NCBI GenBank assembly: GCA_029959195.1
Contig: CP114127.1
Span: 1,701,232 to 1,765,231, forward strand
Length of the DNA stretch: 64,000 bases
Source: Dictyophora rubrovolvata
Lineage: Eukaryota > Basidiomycota > Agaricomycetes > Phallales > Phallaceae
Reading direction: 5' to 3'
The notes below the pieces were generated by a model. That model did no database searches and was not told where the DNA came from. It saw only the letters and a program-made list of their open reading frames with translations. The translations under genes were made by a program, and so were the position numbers. Below are positions 1-12,811 of this stretch, one piece after another. Numbering within the stretch: the stretch's first letter is position 1; every line of letters starts with the position of its first letter.

Positions 1-801
1 GACTTCAAGGTAGCGAGCTGCCTTCTCCCAGCAAACTTGTACGGCCGAGTTCATGACGATGTTGGGCTTATCATAAGGCAAGCCGGCAGCCTTACGGGCC
101 TCTGAAGGAGAGCGTCAGTACTTCCAAAGGATGTAGAATAGCCGTGTGCTTGAATTAACCTTGCCATCTACGCTTAGCCGCCAAAACGCTGAGAATGATA
201 GCCTCGCTAGAACCGATAGTACTGACACCGACGGCCTCAGAATTGGGTTTGTCCAATGGAGCATGGAAGAGACGAGCGATAATATTAACACATCTTGTTT
301 CAATTTCACCACAGGCAGGGTATTCCTCAAGATCGATAAAGTTCTGATTACGATTAGTATGGTGGTAGGACAACGCTAGGATAAGGCAAACGAGTGGAGG
401 CTGAGCTTACCTTGCTTAGATTGTCCATCATGAGCTTCTCAGCTTCCTCCTCCATGTAGCTGTGTACATAGATAAACCTTATAGATCTTCTTTTCGCGAA
501 GTAAAGTACCTACGTAGTAACAAAAGAGGCTAGGTTGAGAGCGGGCGTGCCATCCTTATTGGTGATAGGTTTAGTTTTTATCGATATCTTTTTTTTCAAT
601 AACCCTTACCATCAATAACTCGTCATGAACGAGCCGCATCGCAGTTCTAGCTGGCATCTCCTCGTCGTTTAACTCGAATCGGGGAAAGGCCTGACCAGCA
701 TGAGCGGATCCGTACACAGTTGTAGAGATGTAGTTGTCATGGTGAGGGTCTTGGTGGGCGTTGGCGTTGGAGTCAGACGGAACTACGGATAAAAAGCCCA
801 T
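1..801 (-). CDS. Glutamate decarboxylase, 5' part (runs off the left edge)
   Basis: PLP enzyme converting glutamate to GABA and CO2. Five exons join in phase: 801-610, 554-514, 459-411, 343-160 and 101-1, giving 189 codons. The protein shows the GAD-type N-terminus ([16 protein letters not shown]), then the block [18 protein letters not shown] and the cofactor-region motif [20 protein letters not shown]. The last exon carries [20 protein letters not shown], matching the GAD family. The catalytic lysine region lies outside the window. ATG at 801 is the first in-frame methionine and a TATA-like sequence lies 91-98 bp upstream. It is divergent from the LCL3-like gene, with 1.2 kb between them. 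The family call is firm; gene integrity cannot be judged. Confidence 0.93.
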
Positions 802-891
802 TGTTGAAACTTGAAAGGCGGAGGAGTTTGTTCAAATGGGAGAGTAGCTGTAACTAAGGAATCTGAACGGGCCTGACCTTGCGGAGTGGGC

Positions 892-899
892 TTATATAT
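892..899 (-). promoter_or_regulatory. TATA-like box of the glutamate decarboxylase gene
   Basis: Reads CATATATAAG on the minus strand, about 95 bp before the ATG at 801. Position and sequence suit a core promoter; no transcript evidence is available. Confidence 0.5.
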
Positions 900-1988
900 G
901 ATGAGCCAAATTTAGGTACTCGATTGTCGAAGCATGCACATTGAGAGCGGAGTTCAATACGTATGATGATACCAGGAGACTGATGTGCATCATCTGGACC
1001 TGAACTTGAACCTCAAATGTGTCACAATCGATTGTTAGAGATTAATTAACCTAATGAAGAAGAGTCATGAACTTGCTTACAACAGGCGAGGTTCAATATG
1101 GATTTTTTCCTAGAAGGTGCAGTCCTTCCTGTGCAGTCAGGCAATGAGATAATCGATGGATGGTGTCGATGATGGTCGCGACCTGATCCTAAAAGTTATT
1201 ATTAAACGCCACGCTTTCCGCGTTAAAAATAGCAATAAGACACTATACCATTATTGCTACGCGTGCATCGCAATGATGTCACCATGGTGCAAGACGACCA
1301 AGAAACAATCAAAACTTGAAGTTGTTGGGCTGAAGGCTGTGGAGTGGATTAATTTTCCTGGATGGAATAAGCACTTGCCTGGCTGATGCTGATGATAGGT
1401 CAATCATTGGATTCCCGTCGGTTTAATTGGCTCCTTAGTATCAATGTAGTAGTATTACTAGTGTATAGGAACAATCGAATTTCCAGGCGTACCTTATCGG
1501 CGCCACTAGCAAAGTTTTACTTGTAGCGAAGTGGTCGATATTACTGAACGATTGGCATGAGCATGCTATTAAAAGGGTCGATCTGTCTGGCAGACCAACA
1601 AGGGCCACTAGATCTTTTTCCCAAGGCACGTGTCCTGTTTATTTGTTAATTGCTTGTTGTCAAGCCATCTCATCATGATGCTAGCCACTCCATGGCCATA
1701 TCGAGGCTTCCATTGAAACATCGAAACTACCCGTCTACGCCCGGGATGCACAGATATTGAGTTCGTTCACGACATCGCGGTCGCACCAAACAATGTCCCC
1801 GCCTTTGATAGCTCCAAAGAATTTGACATCGTTACCACGCTCAGGCTGTGAAGATATCACTTTGGGTGGGTGCTATCATATAAACAACCCTCAAAGGTGT
1901 AGCAGGGAGTGAATTGCGGTAAGAGCGGGTATACTTCAGCACACGTTACAAACTCGTGACCAAGCGCGGTAAGCTCAACTTGGAGTAA
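900..1988. other. Intergenic region between two divergent genes
   Basis: About 1.1 kb holding the two promoters of the divergent decarboxylase and LCL3-like genes. Open frames here (for example 1156-1386) show no recognisable family, no coherent exon structure and no signal peptide. I see no RNA gene or repeat. Confidence 0.5.
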
Positions 1989-3189
1989 ATGTCTTCTTCC
2001 TCATCCTCATCCTCTCCTCAATTCTTTTCCAATGACCCGCGGTTTGATTCCAAAACGCTATCGCCTCCTGTTAATTCTCAGACCGTTGTAGCCTTTCTTC
2101 TGGGATCATTGGTCACGGTCGGTTCACTTCGAGTACATAACCGGTATTTTCGTCGTATACGATCTGCAGAATGGGTATGATTTATCAGTGCTCAAGTCCT
2201 TCTTTAGTTCACATCTTGCAATATCCAGGTAACTGCTAAAATGATGAAGGATAGGAGGTGGATCAAAGGTGTTGTTACGAAGTAAATAGCGTCTCCGCTT
2301 GGCGTCATGTCCTCAACTTGCCAAAGTCCAACGTTGAATCCTTAGCGTCGGTGATGGTGATGGTTTTCGACTGTATCATACCCCAGGAGTGTTTTGGAAG
2401 TGGCCAATTAAACTGAGACACGTTCCTTCCGACTCAAAGCGTAAGACTTTTTACCCTGATTATGATCGAATATAGCACTGAATGACATTGTTGACATCCT
2501 AGGATTGAAGAACGAAACAATACATATCAGAATGGCAGGTTTGTTTTTTTAGGAACCTCAATTTGCGAACACAGACGAAGTCATCATATAGGTGTCGATG
2601 CTCCTGAAAGCGCACATTTCGGAAAAACTGCTCAGCCATATTCAGCAGAAGCACTTGCGTGGCTGAAACGAGAGATTGAAGGAAACAATTTGTGGGTTCA
2701 GATTATCAGACGGGATCAATACAATCGTATCGTAAGCTTACTGTGATGCCGTGCCACTGCGATCAACTGAATCAGACTCTTTTTTATCAAGGTTGGCATA
2801 CCTGTTCACCCACCATGTTTGCCCTTCGTACACCCTCCTGCATTCCGATGCGTCTCGATATCAATGCTGTCTGCAGGATATGCTCAAACATACGAGCAAA
2901 GTGGGGCTGAGTACGGCGTTTGGGGGAAAGATACCTTCCTTAGACATGAACTTGCGGCCAGGAATGTCTCTTTTTGTCTTTGTAGTTACTTGCAGTCGTG
3001 TGCTGATCCTTTTTGTTTAGGGCTGCAAAACGTGGCATGTGGGCTTCCCCAGTTCCTTTGGAGTCCCCAGCAGAGTACAAGAAACGATATAGAGACGCAA
3101 CAGTGACTGAGTCAAACATAGAGGGAAATTCATCATTGCCAGTTAAACGAATATTTAAAGATATATTCTTGTTTTGGATAAAGACATAA
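1989..3189 (+). CDS. LCL3-type membrane-anchored endonuclease (SNase-like domain)
   Basis: Probable mitochondrial or organellar membrane nuclease of the fungal LCL3 family, 282 aa if all seven exons join. Exons: 1989-2174, 2229-2281, 2346-2440, 2503-2538, 2592-2731, 2792-2961 and 3021-3189. A serine-rich start is followed by one membrane segment (about residues 31-46, [16 protein letters not shown]). The staphylococcal-nuclease fold follows: [14 protein letters not shown], the active-site stretch [15 protein letters not shown], and a later basic RRDQYNRIV. The family C-terminus is present ([17 protein letters not shown], then AAKRGMW and SPAEYKKRY). The last intron would begin GA rather than GT (2962-3020). 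Using GT at 2966 instead would replace the conserved C-terminus. Confidence 0.85.
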
Positions 3190-3356
3190 CTTGTCAATGC
3201 GATCTATGATAAACCCTAAGTACGATCGAACCATCCCGGAGTGTGACCGTCACTGTAACATAGACTTTTGAGTCATCTCTTGTCGACAACCACTGCAGAA
3301 CTCACGATCCTCGTGGTCTGCACTCCAAACTCGCAACTTTCGTTCTCCCCAGTTAT

Positions 3357-6219
3357 ATGCAAAACAAGCCCTTACTGAACTTACACAACAATAAAGTATT
3401 ATCAGTAAACGCGACTTCGAAGAAACCTCAATCCAATTCTGCCCAATATGATCCCCAAATCGACTCTCAGTCTTCCAAACATATCCACGACGGCAAAAAC
3501 CGTCAATCGCTTCTGGTCGAATTACCAGACGAGTCTTTGGGTCATATCATTGCCTATGTTGACACCCCTTCGTCGCTCGTCGCCTTATCTCAAGTCAATC
3601 GCAGGCTTAGAAACTACGTAACAGACGACAGCACCTGGTATCGATCTTTCGCATATCATTACTTTGGAATGGGATCGGAGTGTTCCCCGTCTCCATGGCA
3701 GAGAATAATGCTGCGACGCTCGGAAAACACTTGGAAGAAAGAGTTCATCAAACGTTACGAATTAATACTGTAAGCGTCACCGTCTAACCCCTATTTCTAG
3801 ATGCTGAACTTTTTTGCTCAGTCGATGGGAGAAGTCTCGTAGCACGATGATGAGCTACCAGCCACATTCTTGGAACGTGGACAGTATGCATTTGATGGAC
3901 AATATGTCCTTAATGACAACCAGTCTTCAGTACGGTATTGTCGCTCGTAGCTTTCCATCAACAGGTAAGCACTAGTGATATTTCCTCGCTTACATGATCG
4001 GTTTCTAAAGTAAAGGCACCTTCTCAAGGAAAAATCCTTCGAGGCTTCTTGGATGCATCTGGCACAGCTAATGGCTTCGGTATAGGCAATCCCAACGCCG
4101 AATTTTCACCTCATGTCTCTTGCGTCGCTGTTTCCTCACGGGGTGGAACTGCACATATCGCTTGGGGTTTCCGAAATGGCGAGATTGCTCTCACGACCGC
4201 TCCAAGAGTAATGGATTCCGATCGTCCAGCCGCACGTTACCTACGTTGCCGCGCTCATGATGAACACCCGAGTCAAGTTCAAAGCCTTATTTTTGCTTCT
4301 GCTGGCAATGGAGGAGGAGACGATGATGACTTGATTTTCAGTGGCTGCTCTCGTGGTCAAGTCAAAGTATGGGATAGCAAACGGTTACGCTGTCTCTGGT
4401 CAGGAAGTATAAATAAAGATGGCGACCATCACGACATGCCACACCCTTGTGTCGGGCTCGCTTTCCTGCCCATCAAGGGTATCCTCGTTGCCGTATGCGA
4501 AAGCGGCGATTTGGTTGTCTGGCCAAGATTCCAAGTGCATCGGGGCAGCACCAACGGTCATATGGTTCTCGTTGAGGACAGCATACGGATCGCTCGCCCA
4601 TGTATAGATAAACCGAAAACGGTCGCGTCGCTTTCTATCGATCCCGAGTCTGATTCCTCTAAGGTGACATTTCTCGTGCGATACGCCGAGGACAGAGGTT
4701 TCTTACGCTACGATATCAATACCTCGCGCAAGACTGTAGTTTGTTCGCGCTTCGGCGTCGATGTCGAGGCAAGGTTTCCAATAATGTCCCTCAAAGCATG
4801 CTTTGTATTCAATGGGGTGTCATTCGGCTCAACAATCACACCACCGACTGCCTCGGAAGCTACATCTTCGACATTATTTATCCACTTGCCATCTCAATGG
4901 ATGTCAAAACGTTCCTCGCCGTTCATCTTAACCGGAGATTCTCTCGGCAACATGTTTGTCTGGAATTGGGACGTTCATCCTGACGTCACGGAGTTTGAGC
5001 TTTCATCTAGCAATAATAACAACGATTACCAAGTTGTCCAATCTGACGCTCTCATCCGACCCTTCAGGACTTGGGAAGCCTATGAAGATGGAGCCGTATG
5101 TTCGTTAGAAGTTGATGAATGTATCATTGTCACAGGAAGGTAAGCAATGGCCAACCGTCGTTATATCATTCGTTCATTTCATGATTCTTCAACAGTTCTA
5201 AGGGAATTATTAAAGTCTGGGACATATTGACACTTAACCTTCTTCGTACGTTCCCTCCGCCGGTTACGAGACCTCCATGCAACGGTCCTGTTGGCCAGAT
5301 CTTCGTGCGGGACGACCTACTGATTGCCAACATCGGTTCTCGTGTTTTAGTTTGGCAAGCCAAACCCGCCTCTCCGGACAAAAAGACTAAAGTGAAACGA
5401 TCTGGCAAACCCAACAAAGGGCGAGGGATATCAACTGCCATGAATAGATGGCAACGTGCGTTAGCTCTTCCACTCTCTTTTTTTCACCTCCTTACCAGCC
5501 CCTCGTATATAGAACAAATGGAACTTTTGAGTGATATTAAAGAAACAAAGCAAGACATCGAAGCGGAGCGCGCTCGAGTCAATCGCGCCAATGGTCGCAT
5601 TAGGGCTGAACAGACATCGCTAGACGACCTGGGATTGACTGAAGCCGAAGCAATCGACTATCTTCTGATGCTTAGTCGCGAAGAAGAAGAAGAAAGGAGA
5701 AGACTTGTCTCAGATGTTGCATTGTCGTCGTCGTTGTCTTCATCGTCATCAGCTTCTGCGCCTCTCTCTACTCTCAGTTGTTCCGACAATTTGGATGCTC
5801 TTTTTGTGATGGATGGCGAACACCTAACAAGTCCAAACGCAACCGCCGACTCGGGTCGACGATCGTGCAATGCAACATGGAGCGCTTTATCAGACGACAC
5901 CTCATCCGACTCTGGAAGTCCTGCGTCAAGCCTGGACGATTCAAGTGAATTCCCTAGTATAGGGTCTGCTTCATCAAACGCATGCGTGCGCAGACAAACG
6001 GAGCCTGTTCGTCTTGCCGGATCTTGGAGCCAAGGTAGTCTGGTTAGAAGTCGACAACAGCAGAGCCCAAATGAAAGTCCTGCTCCTCCATCGTCAATGA
6101 GGAGCTCAATTCAAAGTCAGCTCCTAACTACCAGACAAACACGCGACGAAGAAGACGAAGAAATGAGATTTATTTTGGAGTTAAGTTTGGCTGAAGCGAG
6201 GAGCCGTGGTGAAATATGA
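3357..6219 (+). CDS. F-box / WD40 / UIM protein, Ufo1- or Pof10-like SCF substrate adaptor
   Basis: Likely substrate-recognition subunit of an SCF ubiquitin ligase. Five exons (3357-3769, 3822-3964, 4011-5139, 5196-5455, 5513-6219) give 883 aa in continuous phase. The F-box lies near residues 50-100 (LPDESLGHIIAYVDTPSSL...WYRSF). A beta-propeller region follows, with WD-type endings such as GQVKVWDSKRL and GIIKVWDILTLNL. After it come a charged coiled coil and a serine-rich low-complexity stretch. The extreme C-terminus carries a ubiquitin-interacting motif (EEMRFILELSLAEARSR). A second UIM-like segment is EAEAIDYLLMLSREEE. The F-box plus WD40 plus UIM order is that of yeast Ufo1. The intron at 5456-5512 is in-frame and so optional by phase alone, but removing it restores a continuous coiled coil. 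Confidence 0.85.
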
Positions 6220-6648
6220 TATTATTTAACGCGTTACGAAGAAAAATCAATTGCCTATTGCGATGCATCTTTAGATGAACGTTGTCGGAGATTCTCATAG
6301 AGCTAGGATATTTTAATATTAGCCTTCTTTCGTGACACTTAGTCCAGATATCAACATTGTTGTGAGGAAATAAGCTGGTTTGACACCGGCATTAATAGGA
6401 ATATGTACTTTAGTGCGGTGGGATTTAATCCAAGTCCTATTTCAGGAATCATGAGATCAGACACGTCGTATTAACGTTTCTTGAATGATTTTCAAATGTC
6501 AGGTTGAGTATTCGACTGCAGGATGCCAGGCCCCTCCTACGTAACTTCGGTTTGTGACTGTCATTCATAAAAACACGCACATATATTCAACAAGGTTTGG
6601 CATATGACGTAGGAAAAAGGCACTGCATACGAGAAAAAGCAGCGACTT
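6220..6648. other. Convergent 3' region
   Basis: 429 bp between the stop of the F-box gene and the stop of the minus-strand HsbA-like gene. It presumably contains both 3' UTRs. I see no further gene. Confidence 0.5.
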
Positions 6649-7470
6649 TCACGCAGGAACACGCGCAAGTGCATTCTGAATAGCAAGACTGATGCTAGAC
6701 TGCAGTTCCTGAATGGTGCTTCGGGGAATGTTGAGCTGATTATACATATGTCAATAGGGCGTGGAGATAAAAAGGGAAAAGCTTACGGGTGCAGCGGCGG
6801 AGAGGGCTTGGATAAGAGACTGTTAGTCGTAATCAATAAAAATTAAGTAACATGACTTTGAAATGAAAAGCAAATACATCGACGATGTTTTTCAGAGTCG
6901 TCAGAGCGAATTTACTGATCCCCGGAATGGCAGCTTCAACAGCATTGATTTTATTAGCATACGTGTTCACAGCGGCTACGAGTTGCACTTGTGCACTCTG
7001 GGCGATAACCAAAATGGCAGTTCCTTCCTCAGGTGTGAGCGGAGATGAAAGACCCTGGTAAGTATGAGTTATGCTGTTACCCGAACATTAGAAAAATTAT
7101 GAGTCTTTCACCTTAATGGAAGACGTAGCTCTGACAGCAGATACTGCCAACGTAATTCCTTGCGGTACAATAGCCTATTAAACAAAGCTGAGTTAAAAGG
7201 AGATCAAAGATCTTTTTCCTTAATTCACCAAGATCTGAGTTGCTGTGATGCTCGTTGTAGGTAGAGCCTGAATTGACGAATTCAAGGCAGTCTGATGTGA
7301 GAAGGTGTATCTCAGTATTTCGTATCGGTAATTAGTGTGGCTCTACGACATACCAGGTTGCTCAGAGCAGAATTTAAGTCTTGTTTAACCTGAGTACCAG
7401 TGGTATTACTCGCGTATCCAACAGAGGCAAGCGCTGCTTGCAAAGAAGCATTAATTTGAGCTACGGACAT
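6649..7470 (-). CDS. Small helical protein, possibly HsbA-like
   Basis: Six small exons join in phase with complete codons at every border: 7470-7354, 7291-7229, 7174-7112, 7054-6878, 6819-6787 and 6735-6649. The product is 179 aa, rich in Ala, Ile, Leu, Ser and Thr, with amphipathic helical spacing and no cysteine. The second half (SPLTPEEGTAILVIAQSAQ, then a K, then ALSAAAP) loosely resembles hydrophobic surface binding protein A. No signal peptide is visible at this start, which argues against a secreted HsbA unless an upstream exon was missed. The gene structure is convincing; the function is not established. Confidence 0.6.
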
Positions 7471-8014
7471 CGGTTAGGCTAATATCTAGCACTCAAAAAA
7501 GGAGGAACTTGGGAGAAATTGAGTTTTCAAGCTTTGTTTTTATGCATTACTGCCACGTTTATCTTAATTGATATTGAATCTAGAAATATGTCGATAAGCC
7601 CACGTACATACATGTGCACTCAATGAATGGCGGCGACATACCGTTAGCATGTGTTTTAATTTTCTCCCTCAAACGGAAGAATGCACATGTTGAGAATTAA
7701 TGCCCGTGGAATAATGTCGGTCCATGTGACATGAAAGATAAGAATCAACTAATCTTATCGGGAAGAATCTGTATACTCAATATATTTAGCAAATGGAAGT
7801 AAATAAAGCAAAGTCTCAAGGTTAATCAATTGTACGTACTTCTTGATTCATGTCAAATTACATATTATTGAATGGGGGGTTATATTGGCATTAGCAATCC
7901 CTTCGACACCCCGGTTAAAGCCATTCAAAGGAGATGGAGACTCGTCGTAGTGTGTGAATAGTATATACAAATCCAATCTAAACAAAAGATACTTCTGAGA
8001 GAGAGCAGTTAATT
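7471..8014. other. Intergenic region, no gene seen
   Basis: 544 bp between two minus-strand genes. AT-rich; it would hold the promoter of the HsbA-like gene and the 3' end of the TPR gene. Confidence 0.45.
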
Positions 8015-10215
8015 CTACCAAGGCCGCTGAACTTGCAACATAATAGGATCGTCCAACGTGAACGTCCCAGCCGCCAATGCCTGTCTAAACTCGTCTTCCG
8101 CGTCCATAACCTGGATAAATTGCTTATGGGCACCCTGTAATGCCGATGGAGAATTCCTCCAGATACGTTGCATCTTCGGGTAAGCGAGACGAATGCGCCC
8201 CATGACAGCTAACATTTCGCGCGATGTGATTTTGGCTGAGGAATAGGATTGAACCGCAGTTTTCAACATGACTATATAAAAGTTCAGATGAGAGAAGAAC
8301 AAAGCTCATGTGCGGAATTTGATATAACACGCACAACAATGGATTTCATCATCTTCTGGGTATAAATCGGCGGACTTGACGTATGCTTCTCCGGATTTTC
8401 TAGACCATTCACGGTCCTCAGGGATGGTGTCCTCACTTTCGAAGCTTGCTTTGTGATAATAAACATAACCTCTTATGCTACAAGGTTTTCAGCGATGTAG
8501 CGCTTCCACGAGTCCAAAGGACGACACTTTACCTCCAAGCTGCAGCTTTCGGATAGCGATAGAAAGAAAGGTAACAGTAAGGGGGTGTGCGCATGCTTTC
8601 CACTACTTCAGGTGGTGTATTTTCCACCTGAGTAATAATCTCGTCCGCTAAAGCCATCAAGCCATCCAGCGTGAACTTGCCAGAGGTACGAAGGTGCTTT
8701 ACTTCGTATGCCTAGAGGAATTTCCCCTCAGTCGTTGAAACGGAATCTGGAGCGATCTGGGAAAGAGCATACCTGCATGTATGCATTCATTCTGAGAACT
8801 TGAACACCACGAAGAAAGGTTTCGTCGAAAATGGTGCCCCGAAGATCTCGAGGAACGTCAGACCATTCTGCGCGCCCAAGCTCTATGAGCTTGCAGGCCC
8901 GATCATACCAAAGGAAGACTCCGTCTCGTGGCTTGTCGCTCATCTGTTCCAGGAACCCCCAGACTATCCAAACCCTATGATAAACTCAATAAATTTCTTC
9001 GAGAACAGGGAAGCGGGTTGAAAGTGATATACCGGACTTGGCAAGAGAGTGCGCCCCGGATACTTTCCCAGTTTTGAGTCCGACGCAGCCTGTCTTTTGC
9101 TAGTCTGATGATTTCTTGAGGTTTTTTTGAAGTAAAAAATGCATTATATTGTGTGGCTTCAAATCGTACTAGCTCGAGAATTCAGTGTTAGATATGAGGA
9201 AAAAGCCCAAGACCGAGATCCTTACGATATTGGTTAAAATTCTCGAACAGAGAATCGCTTTCTCTCAAAATGATACATCTTTCATCTGTTAAAATAGCAT
9301 TGCTCAAGTAAGCCAGACCGCCCTTTCGTCCACCCATCAAGCCGTTAGGAAGCACCGTAAGATCCCTAAGAATCGCTCTCGCCGTTTTGAAGTCCTGATA
9401 AAGAAAACACAAGTACATAAGTCTGAATTGAAGTGAAGATTCCCCGGAAATACGAACTTCAGATGCACTTAGAATAATTTGTGCCTAGGAGCCAAATGTT
9501 TGTTAGGGGAGTTGAAGGACGACTCGATTTGTTACGATCATAATACTGACGCTACTTTCTGCTGGAAGGTTATTTCCCATCTCCCTGGCCAAATCCCAAG
9601 GCAATTTCCTATCTCTGATATCTGATTCTTCTAGAGTGAAATGGCGTGTTCGTGCAAGAAGCTCCATATTCGTATGGGAGGATTTATATTGCGCTTTTAG
9701 CCTCTTGTCAGCATCTGAAAGAGGCGATACTGCGTCGATGCATTCGATTGCCTGCCCGTACGCATCTAGAGCTTGGTTGTACTCAGAGAGACCCTAGAGA
9801 GAGAATGGATACGACATCGCGTAGATTGGTTCGTTTTTGCTTACTTCGAAGGCGGCGCCCAGTCGACCCCATCCTTTGGCATATTCGGGATCTAATTCTG
9901 TCGCCTGAAATAAAAGGTGAGAATGTGTAATGGAATTGTGTAAACTTTTTACTTTTTGTGCGTCTTCACGGGCGCGTTCGTACCTGCAGCGACAGAATTA
10001 AAAACGGGAACGAGCGGGGGGGGGGGGAAAGCAGAGACATAAACGAACTGTTTGAGAGCAAGACGACACGCAGCGCGGTTGGCAAATAGAATGGCGTTGT
10101 CAGACACGATATTGATGGCGGCTGTGTATTTTTTTATCGCGTCATTGTGGTCGCCTTGGGTGTAGAGTGTGTTGCCTTCAGCTTTGAGAGTTTCGGCCTC
10201 CTGCGGAAGAGACAT
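8015..10215 (-). CDS. TPR-repeat protein, basidiomycete type
   Basis: The N-terminus is a clear tetratricopeptide domain of the Hsp70/Hsp90 co-chaperone style. It has AETLKAEGNTLYTQGDHNDA, then NAILFANRAACRLALKQYER, then ATELDPEYAKGWGRLGAAFE and SEYNQALDAYGQAIE, over residues 1 to about 120. The remaining 400 or so residues (total near 525 aa) match no domain I can name. About eleven exons join in phase, with donors such as GTTCGT at 10048 and GTCAGT after the AGC codon near 9555. The first intron contains a poly-G run (about 10015-10027). ATG at 10215 starts the TPR directly. It is divergent from the glycosyltransferase at 10481, with 265 bp between them. The role is probably chaperone or scaffold binding by inference from TPR; partners are unknown. 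Confidence 0.75.
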
Positions 10216-10480
10216 TCAAGTTAATGTTGTGCGTGTCGAACAAAGGTCAAACAGGAAGAGCAGCTGCAGGGTGCGCTGGAAACGAGGCAAAAAGAAAATG
10301 GAAGATAGTGACTGATTTACGCGAATTTAGCGCGCAACTTGGAAACATAAACTCTATCGAAGATGTCCGAACTCGCTACTCCGCGGCGGTGTCCTGCCTC
10401 CAATGACACAGCTTTAAACGGGGAATGATAATCGGTGGTCATCGATTACCGATTATCAATTAGCCAGTGTAACCACCACC

Positions 10481-12618
10481 ATGTCTTTCAAACACCATGT
10501 TATCTTTACCAGTGCGCCTTCAGTAGGTCCGTCATCTCCTGTGATCCTTTTTAATTAGCGGATGCGTGTGTTGAACAAGACAATTTCGTAGGCCATGTGC
10601 GACCATCCATGCCAATAATAGTCAAAATGGTCCAGGAAAGGCCCGATGTTTTAGTAACAGTTCCAGTAATTGGGTCGTTCAAAGCCTTAATCGACAAGGA
10701 AGTTGCGAGGTATTGTACTGGATCAAACAGCGTTCTCAGAGACAATATAAGGCAGTTATGACCTTATTTTTTTCTTCTTCATCAACCTTAGTTTTGTTGG
10801 TCTATCAGAGTCACTCAAATATCCGACTTCGACGGGTTCGAACTTGACCGTTGGGCTAACATAATGACGGCGTGGCCTGTTTTTTTCGCAAAACTATGGT
10901 CCTGCGAGCCTATCGTTTGCTGCACTGGTCAAATCTATCCTAGTGCTCCTAGGCCGAGCTTGTGCATTTTAGATGCGAGTCTATTCTCAAATCATTCTTC
11001 AATTCATCACTCCCTCACATTGAAACCAGGGTACTCTAGGATACCCACTAGGAGAAAGCATAATCAACGAGAAAAAGCTCAAAGTACTAGTCTGGACTCC
11101 CGTTGGCCTTTCTGCCGTGTTGAACCTGCTAGGTCCGTCTGAACTGGGTGGACGGAGTGACTCTCTGGAACGAGACGCGCCAGCATTAGCGAAATCAAAG
11201 AATATATCAATTCATGAAGCAAAGCTTGAGGTCAGTTTCAAACTCATATATATATATTTATATGGGCTAAGGCTGACGAGGAAATACCTCATACAGCTTG
11301 TTAACTCACCCACTGAGAAAGTGACTAAAATAGCAGGTCTTCCAGCAGCCTATCATTACGAGTTTGAATCAGAACACGGCATCGTAAGTCACGTTTTGTT
11401 TGCTGTTGCGCGGAATCGTCGTTTCACCTTTTGTAAAGCCAGGAGGAGCAGAGTATTGGATCAACCATATGGCACAGCTATCGAGGTATCAATGTGCCAG
11501 CTTGAGCAAGCATCGTCATCAGCACTAAAATTTCAAGTGTAGATTTGCAAGAAATTGCGATGGCGCGCTTTTGTCTAATACTCCTATTCTCGAAGAGGGG
11601 GCGGTCACGGCTTTCAAACAATGGTTTGATGGCATGGGCAAAAGATGCTATGCCGTCGGTCCTTGTACGATTCCGGACCTGACTCCATTCGATCATGGGG
11701 AAACTCTAAAAGAAAAAGAAGTGATGAAATTCCTGGACGATATTTACGAAACCCATGGGAAGCGTTCTCTTCTTTACGTGAGTTTCTCATCCCAGTATGA
11801 TATTTATTCTTTGCTTCTACTAAGAGCGCATTCATTCTCAGATGTCTTTTGGAACTTCATCGTTTCCTAGCGAAAAGACACCTTGGCAGTTGATTGCTAT
11901 TATTCTAGAATTGAAGATACCATTGGTTTTTATCTTTTTCTTTTATTCTAAAAATATCCCGCTCATCAATGCAACGCTTTCATTACCAATAGATTTTCAC
12001 CATGGCACATGGTAATTCATATGAAAAGGAGTTGCCAGATGACTTTCGAACTAGGCTGGAGTCATCAGACCTAACCCTAGTTACCAAATGGGCTCCACAA
12101 CAGACAATATTGAATCACACTGTTCGTATTGGTATTCAATGCTACGGACTTTTGTCTCACCCGTTTCATGTTAGGTCACAGGAGTATTTCTTACACATGG
12201 AGGTCACGGAGGTCTTACTGAGTCGCTCCTTGCAGGTATAATACCGTACGAGAGGATTTCATCAATTCATTCGTCTCGAAAACCTAACCGTAATTTTTAA
12301 ATCAGAATCATATGGCCGCTTCAAGGCGATCAGGCTTTCAACTGTATGAACTTTGTACTCAATCTGAAGGTAGCCTATCAGCTACTTGAAGTCCGGACCG
12401 GAAAAGGTTTGTTGCCTTTATATCGAGGATATTGCCCAACAGGCACGGGGGAAGCGATAGATCGTGAATTCAGACAAGTTCTGGGAAACGCGTTTGGAGT
12501 CGATGGTGAAGCCAAGCGGGAGATTATCCAAGAGTTAAGCAAGAAATTAAAAGAGACGTGGAGAGAAAACGGGGAGGCATTGACTGAATTACGTAGGATG
12601 CTTCAAGAGAACTTTTAA
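10481..12618 (+). CDS. UDP-glycosyltransferase, GT1 family
   Basis: Transfers a sugar from a UDP-sugar to a small lipophilic acceptor; the acceptor is unknown. Eleven exons join exactly in phase (10481-10526, 10592-10754, 10809-10978, 11040-11230, 11297-11383, 11439-11485, 11543-11777, 11842-11925, 11993-12121, 12175-12245, 12306-12618) for 511 aa. The acceptor half begins HHVIFTSAPSVGHVRPSMP and includes LVWTPVGLSAVLNLLGP. The donor half has the PSPG-type signature: WAPQQTILNH, then GVFLTHGGHGGLTESLLAG, then WPLQGDQAFN. The start lies in a good context (CACCACCATG). The early exons looked frameshifted until the donor at 10979 was used, so a gene caller may mis-splice exons 3 and 4. Confidence 0.9.
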
Positions 12619-12811
12619 TAAGTCGTTCACTCGTCATTTGTGCTTCTTTTGTACTGTTACATGCCGATTGCCAATGCATTTGGACGTATTTATCAGCTAG
12701 GTCGTAACCCAGCGAGAATCCACTTAAAGGTGTATAATAACAACCAACGCTGCGGACTACTTTTCGAGACGATTAAGAGGTTAACATAATTTCTCGACAC
12801 AGCTTTTTATG

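Noticed and set aside
1156-1386. 76-aa frame in the first intergenic region
   Set aside because: No recognisable domain or splice partner.
10860-11142. Apparent frameshift in the glycosyltransferase middle exons
   Set aside because: Using the donor at 10979 and the acceptor at 11039 gives a continuous frame and the expected family sequence.
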